Assembly: GCA_034508935.3 (NCBI GenBank)
Contig: CM067445.1
Coordinates: 48,626,382 to 48,690,381, forward strand
DNA length: 64,000 nt
Source: Berghia stephanieae
Taxonomy: Eukaryota > Mollusca > Gastropoda > Nudibranchia > Aeolidiidae
Reading direction: 5' to 3'
The position numbers and the translations under genes are program-made. Positions within the stretch are counted from its first letter, which is position 1, and each line of letters begins with the position of its first letter. The notes under the pieces are model-generated. The model was not told the origin of the DNA. It saw only the letters and a program-made list of their open reading frames with translations, and searched no databases. This document shows positions 22,640-33,489 of this stretch, one piece after another.

Positions 22640-22925
22640 ATATGTGTGTAAAGAGATGGGGGGGGGGGGGGGGGGGGGATAAAGTACATGTATGAGTGTG
22701 TGGGTCTATGTGTGTGAATGTTTGTGTTGGTGTGGGAGATTAGTGGAGTGTGTGGGGGGATGAGGAGGGACCGTCCGTGTGGGAGGGGGAGGATTTGTGT
22801 GTTTGTGTGTGTGTATGTGTGTGTGTGGATGTGTGGTGTGATTGTGGGTGTGAGATGGGTGTCAGGTTGAACAGAGTGTGTTTGCGCGTACGTGTGCGTG
22901 TGTGTGTGTGTGTGGGGGGGGTGTT
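22640..22925. repeat. Poly(G) and (GT)n-rich tract
   Basis: A run of about 23 G at 22657-22679, then imperfect GT/GGAG repeats. Confidence 0.95.
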
Positions 22926-22992
22926 TGTGTGAGTAATAGATGGGTCTTGGGTTGAATGGAGTGTTTGTGCAAGTTTGTCGTGCGTGTCTGTG

Positions 22993-22995
<3 letters not shown>

Positions 22996-23043
<48 letters not shown>

Positions 23044-23052
23044 AAAAAAAAA

Positions 23053-23101
<49 letters not shown>

Positions 23102-23109
23102 AAAAAAAA

Positions 23110-23196
<87 letters not shown>

Positions 23197-23200
23197 GGTA
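22996..23200. repeat. (GA)n blocks with A-rich spacers
   Basis: Two (GA)n blocks end in the same agtaaaaaaaaagagagaa spacer, so block plus spacer was duplicated. Confidence 0.97.
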
Positions 23201-23309
23201 TCTGATGTAACGATCCATTAAATCTACAAGACAGAAAATCTCAATAATTAAATACTGTTGAAGATCGAACATCACCAAGGAGATTGTTAAGTTTTTTTTC
23301 CCTTTTAAC

Positions 23310-23536
23310 GCCTTTTAACCTCTCCGTGTATCATTAAAAAAAATCAAATTTAAGAACAAAAGTTAACGGAATCAAAAATCAATGTTTGAATAAGATTCAA
23401 AATATATTTTTAAAATGATCTTTTAAAAGAAAACGGGGGCGTTTCGTGTTTTATTAAATAAATTGATGTGCGATGCGGAGGAGTGATTTTGTTTCTGTTT
23501 TCTTTTAAAAGATAATTTTAAAAATATATGTTGAAA
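23310..23536. repeat. Foldback duplicate of a 366-bp array segment
   Basis: 23315-23433 repeats about 19940-20062 almost exactly in direct orientation. From 23434 to about 23533 the sequence is the reverse complement of about 20030-20120. The shared attttaaaatgatcttttaa block therefore occurs in both orientations around an internal loop. Confidence 0.85.
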
Positions 23537-23693
23537 TCTGAGGTCAGATATGGATGGAGGGCGGAGGGGCCCTCGTGTTAAACCATCTCTCATGACGCCT
23601 CTACGACCATCTCGCGCAGCACAATGAGGTGAGTTGAAGTTATGATGTCTGTTTATGTTTTTGTTTGTTGTTGTTTTTTCTTAATGCCTTCAC

Positions 23694-23884
23694 TATAGAT
23701 AGTTCGAAGATGACGTCACTCAGGTCTTTGTTATTGTTTTTTGCCATCAGCGTTTATGAGTAGTTCTCACTAAACCGTGTTAACCAGACTATGTACGTTC
23801 ATGGTTGCACACAGTTTTGTGTGTTGGTCTGTTATACTTCCGGATGGCAATGTTATGAGCTTCTTAGCCAAGCGCATACTATCA
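23694..23884 (+). mobile_element. MITE family A copy, young subtype
   Basis: Atagatagttcgaagatgac to aagcgcatactatc, complete. It is followed immediately by an inverted partial copy. Confidence 0.85.
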
Positions 23885-24008
23885 CAAAACTGTGAGTATC
23901 CAGAACGTTTATAGTTAGGTTAATACAGTTCAGTAAGCATTACTCATAAACGCGGAGGGCAAAAGACAATAACAAAGACCTGTGTGACGTCATCTTCGAA
24001 CTATGTAT
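23885..24008 (-). mobile_element. MITE family A partial copy, inverted next to the previous one
   Basis: Starts in mid-element (acaaaactgtgagtatcc) and ends gacgtcatcttcgaactatg, so it lacks the other terminus. Confidence 0.8.
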
Positions 24009-24009
24009 T

Positions 24010-24745
24010 GGGGGATGGAAAGGGGGGGGGGGGGGTCCGTGGCAAATGGTGTTAGATTTTACATATTCTGACGCATGAAAGAATAGGTTACAAAAGGGTT
24101 CCAATGTCATGACGTTATTTCCTCTTCAAAACGCCCATTTAAGTTGGAATATTAGATATTATTACACTCCTCTGTAATGATACTTGTGAGTCAATACTGT
24201 CCAGCGCTAAATCTAACTAAAATAAAGCAGATAATAATTGGTATCATTATCGTGCTTCATTTTCCTTTTTTTTTTTAAGTCTTTCAATAAGATGTATCTA
24301 AATCAAAATTGTCTGAGGTATAGAGTAAAATATTTCTTGCACTTTTACAATGTGTAATACGTACTTTGACTTTGTTCCCATCGCGAACATGTAAGCTCGT
24401 GCAGCGATTGAGAACGCGTCCGGAATTCTAAAACGGAAGAATACTAAAATCCTATATCTACTATTGCACTGTAGCCATCGCTAACATTATATATAGTCTG
24501 ACACAAGAACCCTCTAGGACTGGCAGTTTGCCGTCATTTTTTAGGTTTGTCTAGCGTCTAGTGAGTAGTCGTTGGTAGAGCTCAAGGAAACAAGTTATTT
24601 TATTGGTTGAACTAATGTATACAATTCACGATTTTTTTTTCTTTTGTGGCAAAAGACTAGCATTTTGACGTCATTTTTTGGTCAGTGTCAGGCTATAACT
24701 TTAAGATGGCTACGATTGCACCGAAAACCTTAGAGGTAGGCTTAT
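24010..24745. other. Intergenic stretch
   Basis: Poly(G) at about 24020-24035; otherwise nothing recognised. Confidence 0.45.
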
Positions 24746-24831
24746 AGATAGTATGAAGTTGACGTCACTCCGGACTTTGTTATTGTTTTTTGCCATCCGC
24801 GTTTTATGACTGTATTAACCAGACTATAAAC
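24746..24831 (+). mobile_element. MITE family A partial copy
   Basis: Atagatagtatgaagttgac to accagactataaac; the second half is absent because an inverted copy follows. Confidence 0.8.
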
Positions 24832-25011
24832 TATAGATAGTATGCGCTTGGCTAAGAAGCTCATAACATTGCCATCCGGAAGTATAACTGACCAACACAC
24901 AAAACTGTGTGTAACCATGAACATTTATAGTCTGGATAATACAGTTTAGTGAGGATGGCAAAAAACAATAACAAAGACCGAGTGACGTCAACTTCATTCT
25001 GTCTATAGTGA
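24832..25011 (-). mobile_element. MITE family A copy inserted beside or into the previous one
   Basis: Atagatagtatgcgcttggc to gacgtcaacttcattctgtc; nearly complete with a short internal deletion. Confidence 0.8.
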
Positions 25012-25216
25012 CAAAATTGTGTCGCAAAGTGTTGTAAACTAGCCATCCAACCTCTTCCCAACAACCCCTCTCCCTTACCCCTCTCCTTTAAATTATGAAA
25101 AACAAACTCATAAAAGAGTGTTCAAATACGAAAAAAAAAAACAAAAAAAAAACATTCCTTTCCTCAGCAATTTAGCAATCTGCATCTTATGGAATATACA
25201 CATACACAGCAATTAT

Positions 25217-25476
25217 ACTGTCGGAATCGTAAAATACACGTATTTAAAATTTTGGCCAGAAATGTCGTCCTTCACATATCGATCGATTAAAATGATCCTT
25301 GTCTTGGCAAAATAAAACCCTGTTAAATCTGGGATTTCGTTGAACCTTTCTTGAAATCCAATGTCTGAGAGGATTTGACAGATGAGGGTCATTTGAATTG
25401 ATCGATATTTGAAGGACGAGTTTCCTGGCCAATTTTTTTTTAACAAAAAGAAAAGCTTTTTCCAGGGTTCAGCAGT
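25217..25476. mobile_element. MITE family B copy
   Basis: Ctgtcggaatcgtaaa ... agggttcagcag with atcgatcgattaaaatga and its inverted partner. Confidence 0.8.
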
Positions 25477-25597
25477 ATTCAATCAATACTTAAGCACCGG
25501 CCGACAACACACTCAAATATTTGTTTGGCGATTAAATGCACTTGTCTTTTAGGGAATTATTAAAAGCTTTCGATACTTAACCTCTTACCGGCGGAGT

Positions 25598-25853
25598 AGC
25601 AGCTTCTAATGGTGCTCACACAACTATTTTATGACGACCGACTCAATCAGCAAATTCTTTACCGCACTCGTGCACTGTCGCAAACCCACCCGGGAGCTTC
25701 GTCACGACACACCGTGCAACTAGAAGCTCTGCGGTTTTGGGCTCGTTACCACAAGGGGTACATACTGGACAGGTGGAAAGTCCCCACTGATGAAGCGATC
25801 CAACCCGGTACCCGAATGGCCTCGGCCATCCCGAGCTCCACACTTCTGTGTTC
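25598..25853 (-). mobile_element. 5'-inverted, internally deleted relative of the intact LINE
   Basis: Bases 25598-25795 on the minus strand match the 3' end of the intact LINE: L-H-Q-W-G-L, then C-P-V-C with the C-G-N-E-P-K-T-A-E-L-L-V-A-R-C knuckle, and the terminal agaagctgct. From about 25796 the plus strand instead matches the LINE's 5' leader (compare 5687-5744), so the 5' piece is inverted against the 3' piece. The whole is bracketed by accggcggag (25587-25596) and accggcgaag (25854-25863), a 10-bp duplication with one mismatch. This looks like one insertion event of the twin-priming kind. The coding part is a relic. Confidence 0.75.
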
Positions 25854-26022
25854 ACCGGCGAAGCTCAATGTCTTTCACACGATGATCCAAATGTTGATGC
25901 TCGACTCTCGTACTAACGACAGAGTGGTTATCACTCAAAGTCTCAATCGTTTCTATGTTACGTGTTTGTGTTGAGAATATTGGCTATTAAGCTTAAAATG
26001 CTGGCCAAGTTACTTCGTGGCG

Positions 26023-26072
26023 TTTGTGTGTGTGTGTGTGTGTGTGTCTGTGTGTGTGTGTGTGTGTGTGTT
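26023..26072. repeat. (GT)n microsatellite
   Basis: Nearly perfect. Confidence 0.97.
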
Positions 26073-26074
26073 GA

Positions 26075-26212
26075 ATCCGTGACATCAAGAAGTCGGGGGG
26101 GAGAACGCTCTAATAAGACTTAGGTTAGAAGCGACTTTTTTTTTTGTTTTTTTTTTTTTTTTTGGGGGGGGGGGGGGGGGTCGTGGATAGCTCATACGGT
26201 AGAGTCACGAAT
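26075..26212 (+). mobile_element. SINE family 4 5' part
   Basis: The upstream block agaagtcgggggggagaacg, a long T/G run and the head gtcgtggatagctcatacgg. The same upstream block precedes the head of the copy at 33945-34200, so the unit extends about 80 bp 5' of the tRNA-like part. Confidence 0.6.
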
Positions 26213-26272
26213 CCAGGAGCTTCCGATCCGAAAGCGAGTGTCATACCACTAGACCACAAGGCCGCATACTGC
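26213..26272 (-). mobile_element. SINE family 1 head fragment
   Basis: Only the tRNA-like head remains, ending ggccgcat. It abuts a plus-strand family 4 head. The sequence to its right (26276-26380) is repeated after the next copy. Confidence 0.75.
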
Positions 26273-26593
26273 TCTCAAACCAACCACTCAGTGTAACAAT
26301 AGACACCTAGATAACCACACCTTTCGGACAGTCGTCATGAAGTAAACAATGACAGTAAACGAGAGGGTCAATGACCGAGATAACTGGCACTAGATTGTGA
26401 AGGCCGCATCCCTCAAGTCTCCCCGACAACCATCTGGTCACGGGAATGAGTGGTTGAATGAGTGAGTACAAAGTAAACAAAGAGGCTACTCTCGCTTCGA
26501 ATGGCTATGGCTCTTAATAAAAACGGTACTTATTTGCAGAATCTGATAACCCAATTTGATATGGGCTTGTTATTGTAATTGAAATAATAAACT

Positions 26594-26892
26594 TGAGCTT
26601 TTATATAAAGCGCAATATCCACTCGATGTGCTCAAAGCGCTTTACAAAGGGTCCTTGACCAACAGCAACATGTAACATGTAGAACGAAACATGACACCTG
26701 ATAGGCGATATTACAATTTTTTTCGGACAGAGACAACGCTGTTAATGGTACTCATTTTACACCTGAGTAGGATGAGAGAATGTGAGTAAAGATCCTTTTC
26801 CAAGGACTCAACTATGCGACGAGCGAGGCTCGAATCCAGGACCTTCCGATCCGAAAACGAGTGGCATACTACTAGACCATATCGCCGCAAAC
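26594..26892 (-). mobile_element. SINE family 1 copy, full length
   Basis: Tail to head is complete. Its head and right flank are a diverged duplicate of 26213-26380. Confidence 0.9.
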
Positions 26893-26898
26893 TACTTT

Positions 26899-26954
26899 CA
26901 AATCAACCACTCGGTGTAACAATATGTCTATTGTGACACCGAGTGGTTGATTTG
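26899..26954. repeat. Perfect 19-bp-arm hairpin
   Basis: Caaatcaaccactcggtgt (26899-26917) pairs with acaccgagtggttgatttg (26936-26954). The inner acaata/tattgt can extend the stem. The related flank at 26281-26305 has one arm only. Confidence 0.9.
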
Positions 26955-27011
26955 AATATATTACCTAGATAACCACACCTTTCGGACAGTCGTCACAATG
27001 TAAACAATGAC

Positions 27012-27132
27012 AGTTATTCCCGAAGTCCCAGGTTTGAGAGTTTTTGCCAAGATAAGGATCATTTAAATCGATCTATATTTTAAGGACGAGTTTTCTGGCC
27101 AAATGTTTAAATATGGGTTTTTCCAGCGTATG
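27012..27132 (+). mobile_element. MITE family B half copy
   Basis: Only the right arm, from cgaagtcccaggtttgagag to the terminal gcgtatgg; it leads into a LINE relic. Confidence 0.75.
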
Positions 27133-27605
27133 GGAGTGTGGAACATGGGCTATTACTCGGAATGAATATAAGAAAAACTCGACACATTCCATAGAAAACA
27201 ACAAAGAATCGTGCTTAACATTCGCTATGCTACAAAATTTACAAACATATCACTCTATAAAAAATGCAATGAAATGCCACTCTCAACCCAAATATTAGAA
27301 ACAGGATGGAGACGATTGGACATGTACAATATTCCAGCAAACAAATCCATGAGAGCATATTTTACATAATCAGATCAAAACAAATATCGAGGCAGACCAA
27401 AATCAATCATTCACACAATATTAAACAGAGTCTTGAATCGCCTTAAGAACCATCAATAGCAGCTAAGGTCGGAAGAATATCTTAGAGACCTTTCTTTAGT
27501 CCCTCGCAAAGGACAGAGACGACCTATGGAGGGAATTCGTCAATAGAATTAGAGAAGCTGCAGAGGCGTCCCAGTCGGTTGATTGGGAGGCGGATGGCAA
27601 TAAGT
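27118..27605 (+). mobile_element. LINE C-terminal relic
   Basis: Across frames this reads Y-G-x-G-T-W-A-I-T-R-N-E-Y, R-I-V-L-N-I-R-Y-A-like text, K-C-N-E-M-P-L-S-T-Q-I-L-E-T, W-R-R-L-D, then Y-R-G-R-P-K and L-N-R-L-K-N-H. That is the typical C-terminal region of an animal LINE endonuclease/RT protein. It contains frameshifts and stops. It starts directly after a half copy of MITE family B and differs from the LINEs at 5.5 and 50.8 kb. Confidence 0.7.
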
Positions 27606-28039
27606 CAAGTAAGTCAGATCTGACCTGCTAATATGTACACGTCGAAATAAATATTATGACCCTTACTGTGCCACTCTGGTGTTAAGTCGGAGTCGGAAGT
27701 AAAAAGACATGGGAAAATAATCAAATTTACTTTGATCTAAAGGAACATAGGGGTTGGTTCAGTTGATAAGGGACCGAAATCTATTATGGGCGAAGTCGAT
27801 ATTTTTTTTTCTGATTTCACGACCTGTCCATCTAAATTGTAAATACCTTTTTTTTTTCAAATGCCAGACAGAATACGTTCTTAATTTATTTTAAGTCAAA
27901 CTTTAGTTTAATATTCAATCTGGAGCATCGTGTTCATCAAGACTGAAAACCTATTTGACACGACCGGTCACTTATATTACAAATATAATTAAATATGTTA
28001 TATGAGACAGATGCCTTTATTAAAAGATCGCCACAAAAA

Positions 28040-28130
28040 AATCCAATACTGGAGTGAGAGTTTTTGTCAAGATGAAGGTCATTTCAATCGATCGATATTT
28101 GAAGGACGAGTTTACTGGCCAGATTTTTTC
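28040..28130 (+). mobile_element. MITE family B half copy
   Basis: Right arm only: gagagtttttgtcaagatga to actggccagatttttt; it is followed by a LINE relic, as at 27.1 kb. Confidence 0.75.
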
Positions 28131-28139
28131 ACATTCATT

Positions 28140-28297
28140 ATTCCCTTATTCCTCATCGCAGGCAGAAGATGAAGGGGAAGGCCACGGGGAACATGGAGAA
28201 GAGTTAAATGATCTGATATAAAGAGAAGTGATAAGACATGGAACGAGATAAACAAGTTAGATCAAGATAGAGAGAGATGGAAACTGTTTGTCTGCGC
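28140..28297 (+). mobile_element. LINE C-terminal relic, second family
   Basis: The segment resembles G-R-x-R-G-x-x-R-x-x-W followed by a D-R-E-R-W-K-L-F-V-like end, as in LINE protein termini. The same tail (aagacatggaac...gagatggaaactgtttgtctg) recurs at 50405-50475, so at least two copies of this 3' end are present. It is abutted on the right by MITE family A. Confidence 0.5.
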
Positions 28298-28300
28298 CTA

Positions 28301-28443
28301 TAGATAGTATGCGCATGGCTAAGGAGTTCACAACATTGCCATCCGGAAGTATAGCGGACCAACACACAAAACTATGTGTAACAGTGAACGTTTATAGTCA
28401 GGTTAATACAGTTTAGTGAGAATTACTCACAAACGCGGATGGC
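28301..28443 (-). mobile_element. MITE family A copy, right end lost
   Basis: Starts tatagatagtatgcgcatgg and stops after cgcggatggc; the TGACGTCA end is missing. Confidence 0.8.
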
Positions 28444-28477
28444 TTTTCAAACAACTAATACTGAGGTATTATTGACT

Positions 28478-28650
28478 GCAAAGTGATTCAGCGGTATGGT
28501 CTTTGCTTCGTACCCAAAAAAGTCACCTCGCCCCAGCTCACTTTGCCGCGCTGCACTGCACTGCGGCTGACGCCCGCGCTATTTCAGCCTTATATTGAAA
28601 GAGGTCCTAAAGACTAATTTCCACCTTGGGATGAATAAAGAGAATTTTTT
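28478..28650 (+). mobile_element. SINE family 3 copy, head deleted
   Basis: The start gtgattcagcggtatggtct is followed by a direct jump to aagtcacctcgcccc, so the B-box segment is missing. It carries a short gcactgcactgcggctg duplication. Confidence 0.75.
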
Positions 28651-29110
28651 TAATTAATTTATTTATTATCTATTATTTTTAAATATTTTTTGGTGGCGAA
28701 TCTTACAACGACCTTTTGGCATAGCTTCATTTTGGCTAGAGTCGAACGGCTTTAAAGAATTAACGTGTCAACCAAAACAACATCTTATATTGGAAACACT
28801 TTCTGCTGAGGGTTTTATTTTACTTAATGTGTCAAGAACCTTTTAAAGGAATAGGGAAAAGGTTAGCGCTGACGAAGGTTGAAGGCGTGATCATATTTTT
28901 CTTTTTCTATTTTTACTTTGTATTTACGAAATGTACAAAATGATTTTAAAAATGCTTGGTGGGTTTTTTTTCATTACACAAACTATTAGATATCTTTGTA
29001 CTGTATATCATTATTTAATCATGAAGTTTTCAATACCCTCAGTAATTACGCCGCAGTAAAATCGCCCCCCCCCCCCCCCCCAAACAAAAGGGATTTTATA
29101 CCGTAAAATT
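28650..29110. other. AT-rich intergenic stretch
   Basis: Only a poly(C) run at about 29065-29082 stands out. Confidence 0.45.
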
Positions 29111-29111
29111 A

Positions 29112-29276
29112 AAAAAATAAACACGTTTTTAAAAATCTTGGTCATAAAAATCATCCTTCAAATATCAATCGATTAAAATGTAATCCATCGGTATGTGAAG
29201 GACTATTTCGTTTTCTAGCCAAAATTTTAAAAACATGTTTTTTGAGGGGTTTTTAAAAACAGATTATGGCAGTAAA
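29112..29276. mobile_element. MITE family B copy, centre deleted
   Basis: The outer arms (atccttcaaatatcaatcga and atgtgaaggacta) are present and the palindromic centre is lost. Confidence 0.75.
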
Positions 29277-29349
29277 ATAATAGTAGGTAGAGGTGATGTG
29301 TCACATGCCTGTCTGGGGTTTTCCCCATAAATGAGGAGGTCAGGATCAA

Positions 29350-29636
<287 letters not shown>

Positions 29637-29654
29637 TATTAAAAAAATAACTAG

Positions 29655-29928
29655 GGCCTTTATATAGAGCAATATCCACTAAACGTGCTCGAAGCGCTTT
29701 ACAAAGGGTCCCTGACCAACAGCAACTCGTAGTTAGGCGATATGACAAATTTTTTTTCCGACAGACAACTATGTTAACGGACAGATACTAATTTTACACA
29801 TGAATACGATGAGAGAATGTGAGTAAAGAGCTTTTTCCAAGGACTCAACTATGCGCCGATCGAGGCTCGAACCCAGGAGTTTCCGATCCGAAAGGGAATG
29901 TCATACCACGAGACTACATAGCCGGAAC
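29655..29928 (-). mobile_element. SINE family 1 copy
   Basis: Full head and tail; a short internal deletion removes part of the block before ttaggcgatat. Confidence 0.88.
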
Positions 29929-29939
29929 TTTATGATGAT

Positions 29940-30384
29940 GATCTCCTGAAATGTAAAACACAACACACGTTAAAATAACACAACACACATTAAACCTCAT
30001 AATATCGTAATTCCTTCCCCTCCACAACTGTATTCTAATTTAATTTCCTGTCAATTTCCTTCCACGTTTCAATTTCTGCCATCCCCATCTTTCCAAAAAT
30101 CTTTCGGCTAACTTCCTTCATCATCAAGATATCTGTCCATCTTTTCCCCATAAGTCGATGCCATAACATAATAGAAGACAAACGAATACTTACAAAAAAA
30201 AAAAAACAAAAAAAAAAAAACAACCCAGAGTTGCCAGATATTTTTTGCCAAAAATTTCAAAGCGAATAATAATAGAGGGAGCTACAATTTATTTTTGGGC
30301 GACAAAAAAAATCAAAATGAATGAAAAGAGAATAGGTTTAAGTTGTTTTGCTCGTCTGAAAAAGAAAACATCACATATAAAAAA
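29940..30384. other. Intergenic stretch
   Basis: A short minus-strand frame (30047-30223) has a Lys/Met-rich reading without a known motif; it is not called as a gene. Confidence 0.4.
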
Positions 30385-30537
30385 AAATTACCAGAAAACT
30401 TGTTCTTGAAACATCGATCGATTAAAAAGAAACATTTCAAACCTGAGACTTCATTGAAGTCCTAGGTTTGAGAATTTTTGACAAGATGTGGGACATTTTA
30501 GTCCATCTAAATTTGAAGGACAACTTTACTGGCCAAC
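30385..30537. mobile_element. MITE family B copy, ends lost
   Basis: Inner arms around gacttcattgaagtcctagg. The right edge joins directly to a MITE family A copy. Confidence 0.75.
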
Positions 30538-30540
30538 ATA

Positions 30541-30737
30541 TAGATAGAATGAAGTTGACGACACTCATGTCTTTGTAATTGCTTTTTGCCATCCGCGTTC
30601 ATAGATAATTCTCACTAAACTGTATTAACTAAACTATAAAACGTTCAAGGTTACACATAGTTTTGTGTGTTGGTCCGTTGTACTTCCGGATGGAAATGAT
30701 GTAAGGTTTTTAGCCAAGCGCATACTATCTATTTAAA
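30541..30737 (+). mobile_element. MITE family A copy
   Basis: Atagatagaatgaagttgac to aagcgcatactatctatt. It begins immediately at the end of a MITE family B copy. Confidence 0.85.
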
Positions 30738-31044
30738 ACGTGATAATTCAAAGACGTAGTTTAACTGTTATAGCTTTTGTTGTCAACTGGACAAGATTTT
30801 GCTCCAAAAATGTCTTTTTGGCAAAGTTCGTTGTTTTTTCAACTGAGAAATTTATTGTTTTTCTCTATAAATATGAGAAATAATATGAACCTGACTGCAT
30901 TTCCAAGATTTTACCATGCTCAATGCGCTTCACAATATTTTAATTAATCCCTTTCAAGCCGTATGGAACATTATTTTTATCTCATACAATACCTGTCGGA
31001 TGTCCCTTTTGTACTAGCACTCCTACAATATTCGTCACTCTCTA

Positions 31045-31170
31045 TAGACAGGTACTCATTCACACACCTGAGTGGAGTGGGGAGTGGGAATGTTAAAAGT
31101 GCCATATTCAAGGACACAACGTCGGGACCTGAATTTTTCACGATCGTTGTCACCAATCCGGAACAAACCA
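31045..31170 (+). repeat. Repeat shared with 18380-18500
   Basis: Ggtactcattcacacacctg, taaaagtgcc, aaggacacaacgtcggga, cgttgtcaccaatccgg. Confidence 0.55.
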
Positions 31171-31199
31171 CGCTTAACATTACTTAACTTTAGTGAAAG

Positions 31200-31630
31200 G
31201 ACGTAACACAACACCTCACCATACTGGTGAACCACGGGACCTCACAAAGGAAAAAAGAAGCAAGAAAACCACGCCAAAAAACACAAAAAACCCCAAAAAC
31301 ATCCAAAAACTAATGACGTTTTGAAATAGTCTAATTAGATCTACTAATTTGTTGGGGGTTTTTTTGTTTGTTTTTTTTTTTGTTTTTTTATTATTATTTT
31401 TTTTTGGTTATTTTTTCTGTTTTCAAAAAAGTAATAAATTGTGTGAAAATGTAACTAGTTAACTACAAGTTGAAACAGAAATAAATATTTTAATTTTTTT
31501 TTTAAATGACATAGCCAATGAACTAACGTTATTGGTCTTGATTATTTTTTAAATAATATTTAATATCAATAGAAGTTTTTTTAAGATGAAAGCCAGTGAG
31601 TTATTTTTAATTAGTCTTTATTAATTATTA
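31200..31630. other. A/T homopolymer-rich stretch
   Basis: Nothing coding seen. Confidence 0.5.
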
Positions 31631-31917
31631 GGATTCAATAGTCTGATGTCATGTCCGCCCAGCAACGAGCAGCTTGGTTCTAAACGAAGAAATTCGGTAC
31701 TTTTGTTCTTCATGCTGGCTAGAACTTTTTCACATGTCATGTAATCAGAATGTATAAAAGTCAAAACAAGATCAGATTTATAATGTGTTTCTCCTCTGGA
31801 TACACATGTCTGCTCGTCGGAGAAGTATTTCATAAGGACGTCTGCCATTGTTCCGATAGTTTAGAACCAGTTACTAAGCGTCATTACGAGGGAAGTTACG
31901 TCACGACTGTTGAAGCC
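31631..31917 (-). mobile_element. MITE family C copy with a 75-codon frame
   Basis: Inverted termini ggcttcaacagtcgtgacgt and ggattcaatagtctgatgtc, with flanking TA on both sides. A minus-strand frame, M-A-D-V-L-M-K-Y-F-S-D-E, stays open to the far terminus (31621-31848). The corresponding frame is interrupted in the other two copies, so coding function is doubtful. Confidence 0.75.
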
Positions 31918-32016
31918 TATTAAGAATAATTGTCAAAACATGGTTTTAAAACATATGACAGAAATACAGAGAGTCAAAAGATTCATTTTGAAGCCACGCG
32001 ATTTCAGAAAAATAGT

Positions 32017-32200
32017 TGCCCTTGGGAGCCATTCGGGCCAATGGAGCCGGGGATATCCCCCCCCCCCCCCCCCCCCGGTTTCTATAGCGTAAAACGGACA
32101 ATTGCTATTGCTTGCTATCCTTTGGAAAGGGCGCAAATCTATCGTAAATATAGATTATCGCCAGATCTCACAGACATAGCTAAACAATCACTGATGGGAA

Positions 32201-32244
<44 letters not shown>

Positions 32245-32338
32245 AGGGGGTGGGGGTGGAGGGTGGAGGGGGGGGGGGTAATATTCGACTGCAGCCGCTA
32301 TTGGCGTATGAAGTGAGTGCTCTACCAACTGCAGAGAC
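32017..32338 (-). mobile_element. SINE family 2 copy split by poly(C) and (GT)n
   Basis: The left block ttctatagcgtaaaacggac and the right head tgctctaccaactgcagaga are family 2. A poly(C) run and a (GT)n run have expanded inside it. Confidence 0.65.
32202..32243. repeat. (GT)n in a SINE family 2 copy
   Basis: A (GT)n run followed by GGGT-rich sequence. Confidence 0.97.
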
Positions 32339-32354
32339 CATTATCTATTGTAAT

Positions 32355-32357
<3 letters not shown>

Positions 32358-32399
<42 letters not shown>

Positions 32400-32607
32400 A
32401 CTCTCTCTATCTTCTATCTATCTACCTATCTATCTATCTATCTATCTATCTCTCTCCCTCTCTCATTCATTAACTCATGCTATCGCTATCTGTCTATCTA
32501 TCTATCTATCTATCTATCCGTCCGTCCGTCCGTCCGTCCGTCCGTCCACCCACCCACCCACCCACCCATCCATCCATCCATCCACCCATCTATCTATCTA
32601 TCTATCT

Positions 32608-32664
<57 letters not shown>
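32358..32664. repeat. (CT)n/(CTAT)n/(CCGT)n/(CCAC)n/(CATC)n compound microsatellite
   Basis: At least five tetranucleotide motifs grade into each other through single-base changes. Confidence 0.98.
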
Positions 32665-32666
<2 letters not shown>

Positions 32667-32967
32667 CTTTGGCTTAAAATATCCCAAGCTGACAACCAGC
32701 TCACTGTAACTCTTCAATAGGAATATATCGGTTTCCCACGCCAATCCCCAACAACAAACGAGATTAACGAACTTAATTTTATACTCCATTGAGTGACAGC
32801 CTTAGCCATAAAATCCAATAACAAAGAATTGCTTATTTCTAGGCGGCAAGATTACGATGGTTGAGTGGCTATCATATCCGCTTATATAATATGATGAGTT
32901 TTGTATTATTGTTATTATGGTTAAGGAATTCAAAGCTTCAGATTTATTCTTAGTTGATGTCTTTTTT

Positions 32968-33062
32968 CTCTGACTGGAAAGAGAACTTTCTAAGGACTCA
33001 ACTATGCGCCGCTCAGAACAGAATTGAAGCGTGTACCTCCAGGGTCCGAAAGCGATTGTTAT
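32968..33062 (-). mobile_element. SINE family 1 head fragment
   Basis: Contains aaggactcaactatgcgccgc and a damaged tRNA-like head. It is truncated by the MITE family A copy that starts at about 33061. Confidence 0.65.
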
Positions 33063-33261
33063 AGAAGGAGCGAAATTGACGTCACTCAGCTCTTTGTTAT
33101 TGTTTTTAGCCAGCCATTTTTATGATTATTTATCACTACATTCTATATCAATCAGAGTATAAACGTTCATATGTCCACATAGTTTTGTGTGGTGGTAAGT
33201 TATATCTGGCTGGCAATGTTGTGAGATTTTTAGCTAAGCGCACAGCATCAATACCTCAAGA
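33061..33261 (+). mobile_element. MITE family A copy (older subtype)
   Basis: Tatagaaggagcgaaattga, the TGACGTCA octamer, and the end cacagcatcaatac. It truncates a SINE head. Confidence 0.85.
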
Positions 33262-33304
33262 TTATGCAGTCGCGCAATTTATCATCTTAAAGTTAGAAAA
33301 ATAG

Positions 33305-33424
33305 TTAATGTCACAATACCAACCATTGGGTATGGAGAAGTGTCAGATGAAAACAGAGAATGAAAAGTCATGGGGTCAGTGCCAAACGCAGGATCCAATT
33401 GATACGACACCCTCCGCCTGGCCA

Positions 33425-33489
<65 letters not shown>

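Noticed and set aside
23535-23640. GC-richer patch with a donor-like caatgag/gtgagt
   Set aside because: All three frames are closed by stops shortly before or at the donor; no acceptor is recognised.
30035-30223. Lys/Met-rich minus-strand frame, possibly a LINE remnant
   Set aside because: I could not match it to any LINE region with confidence.
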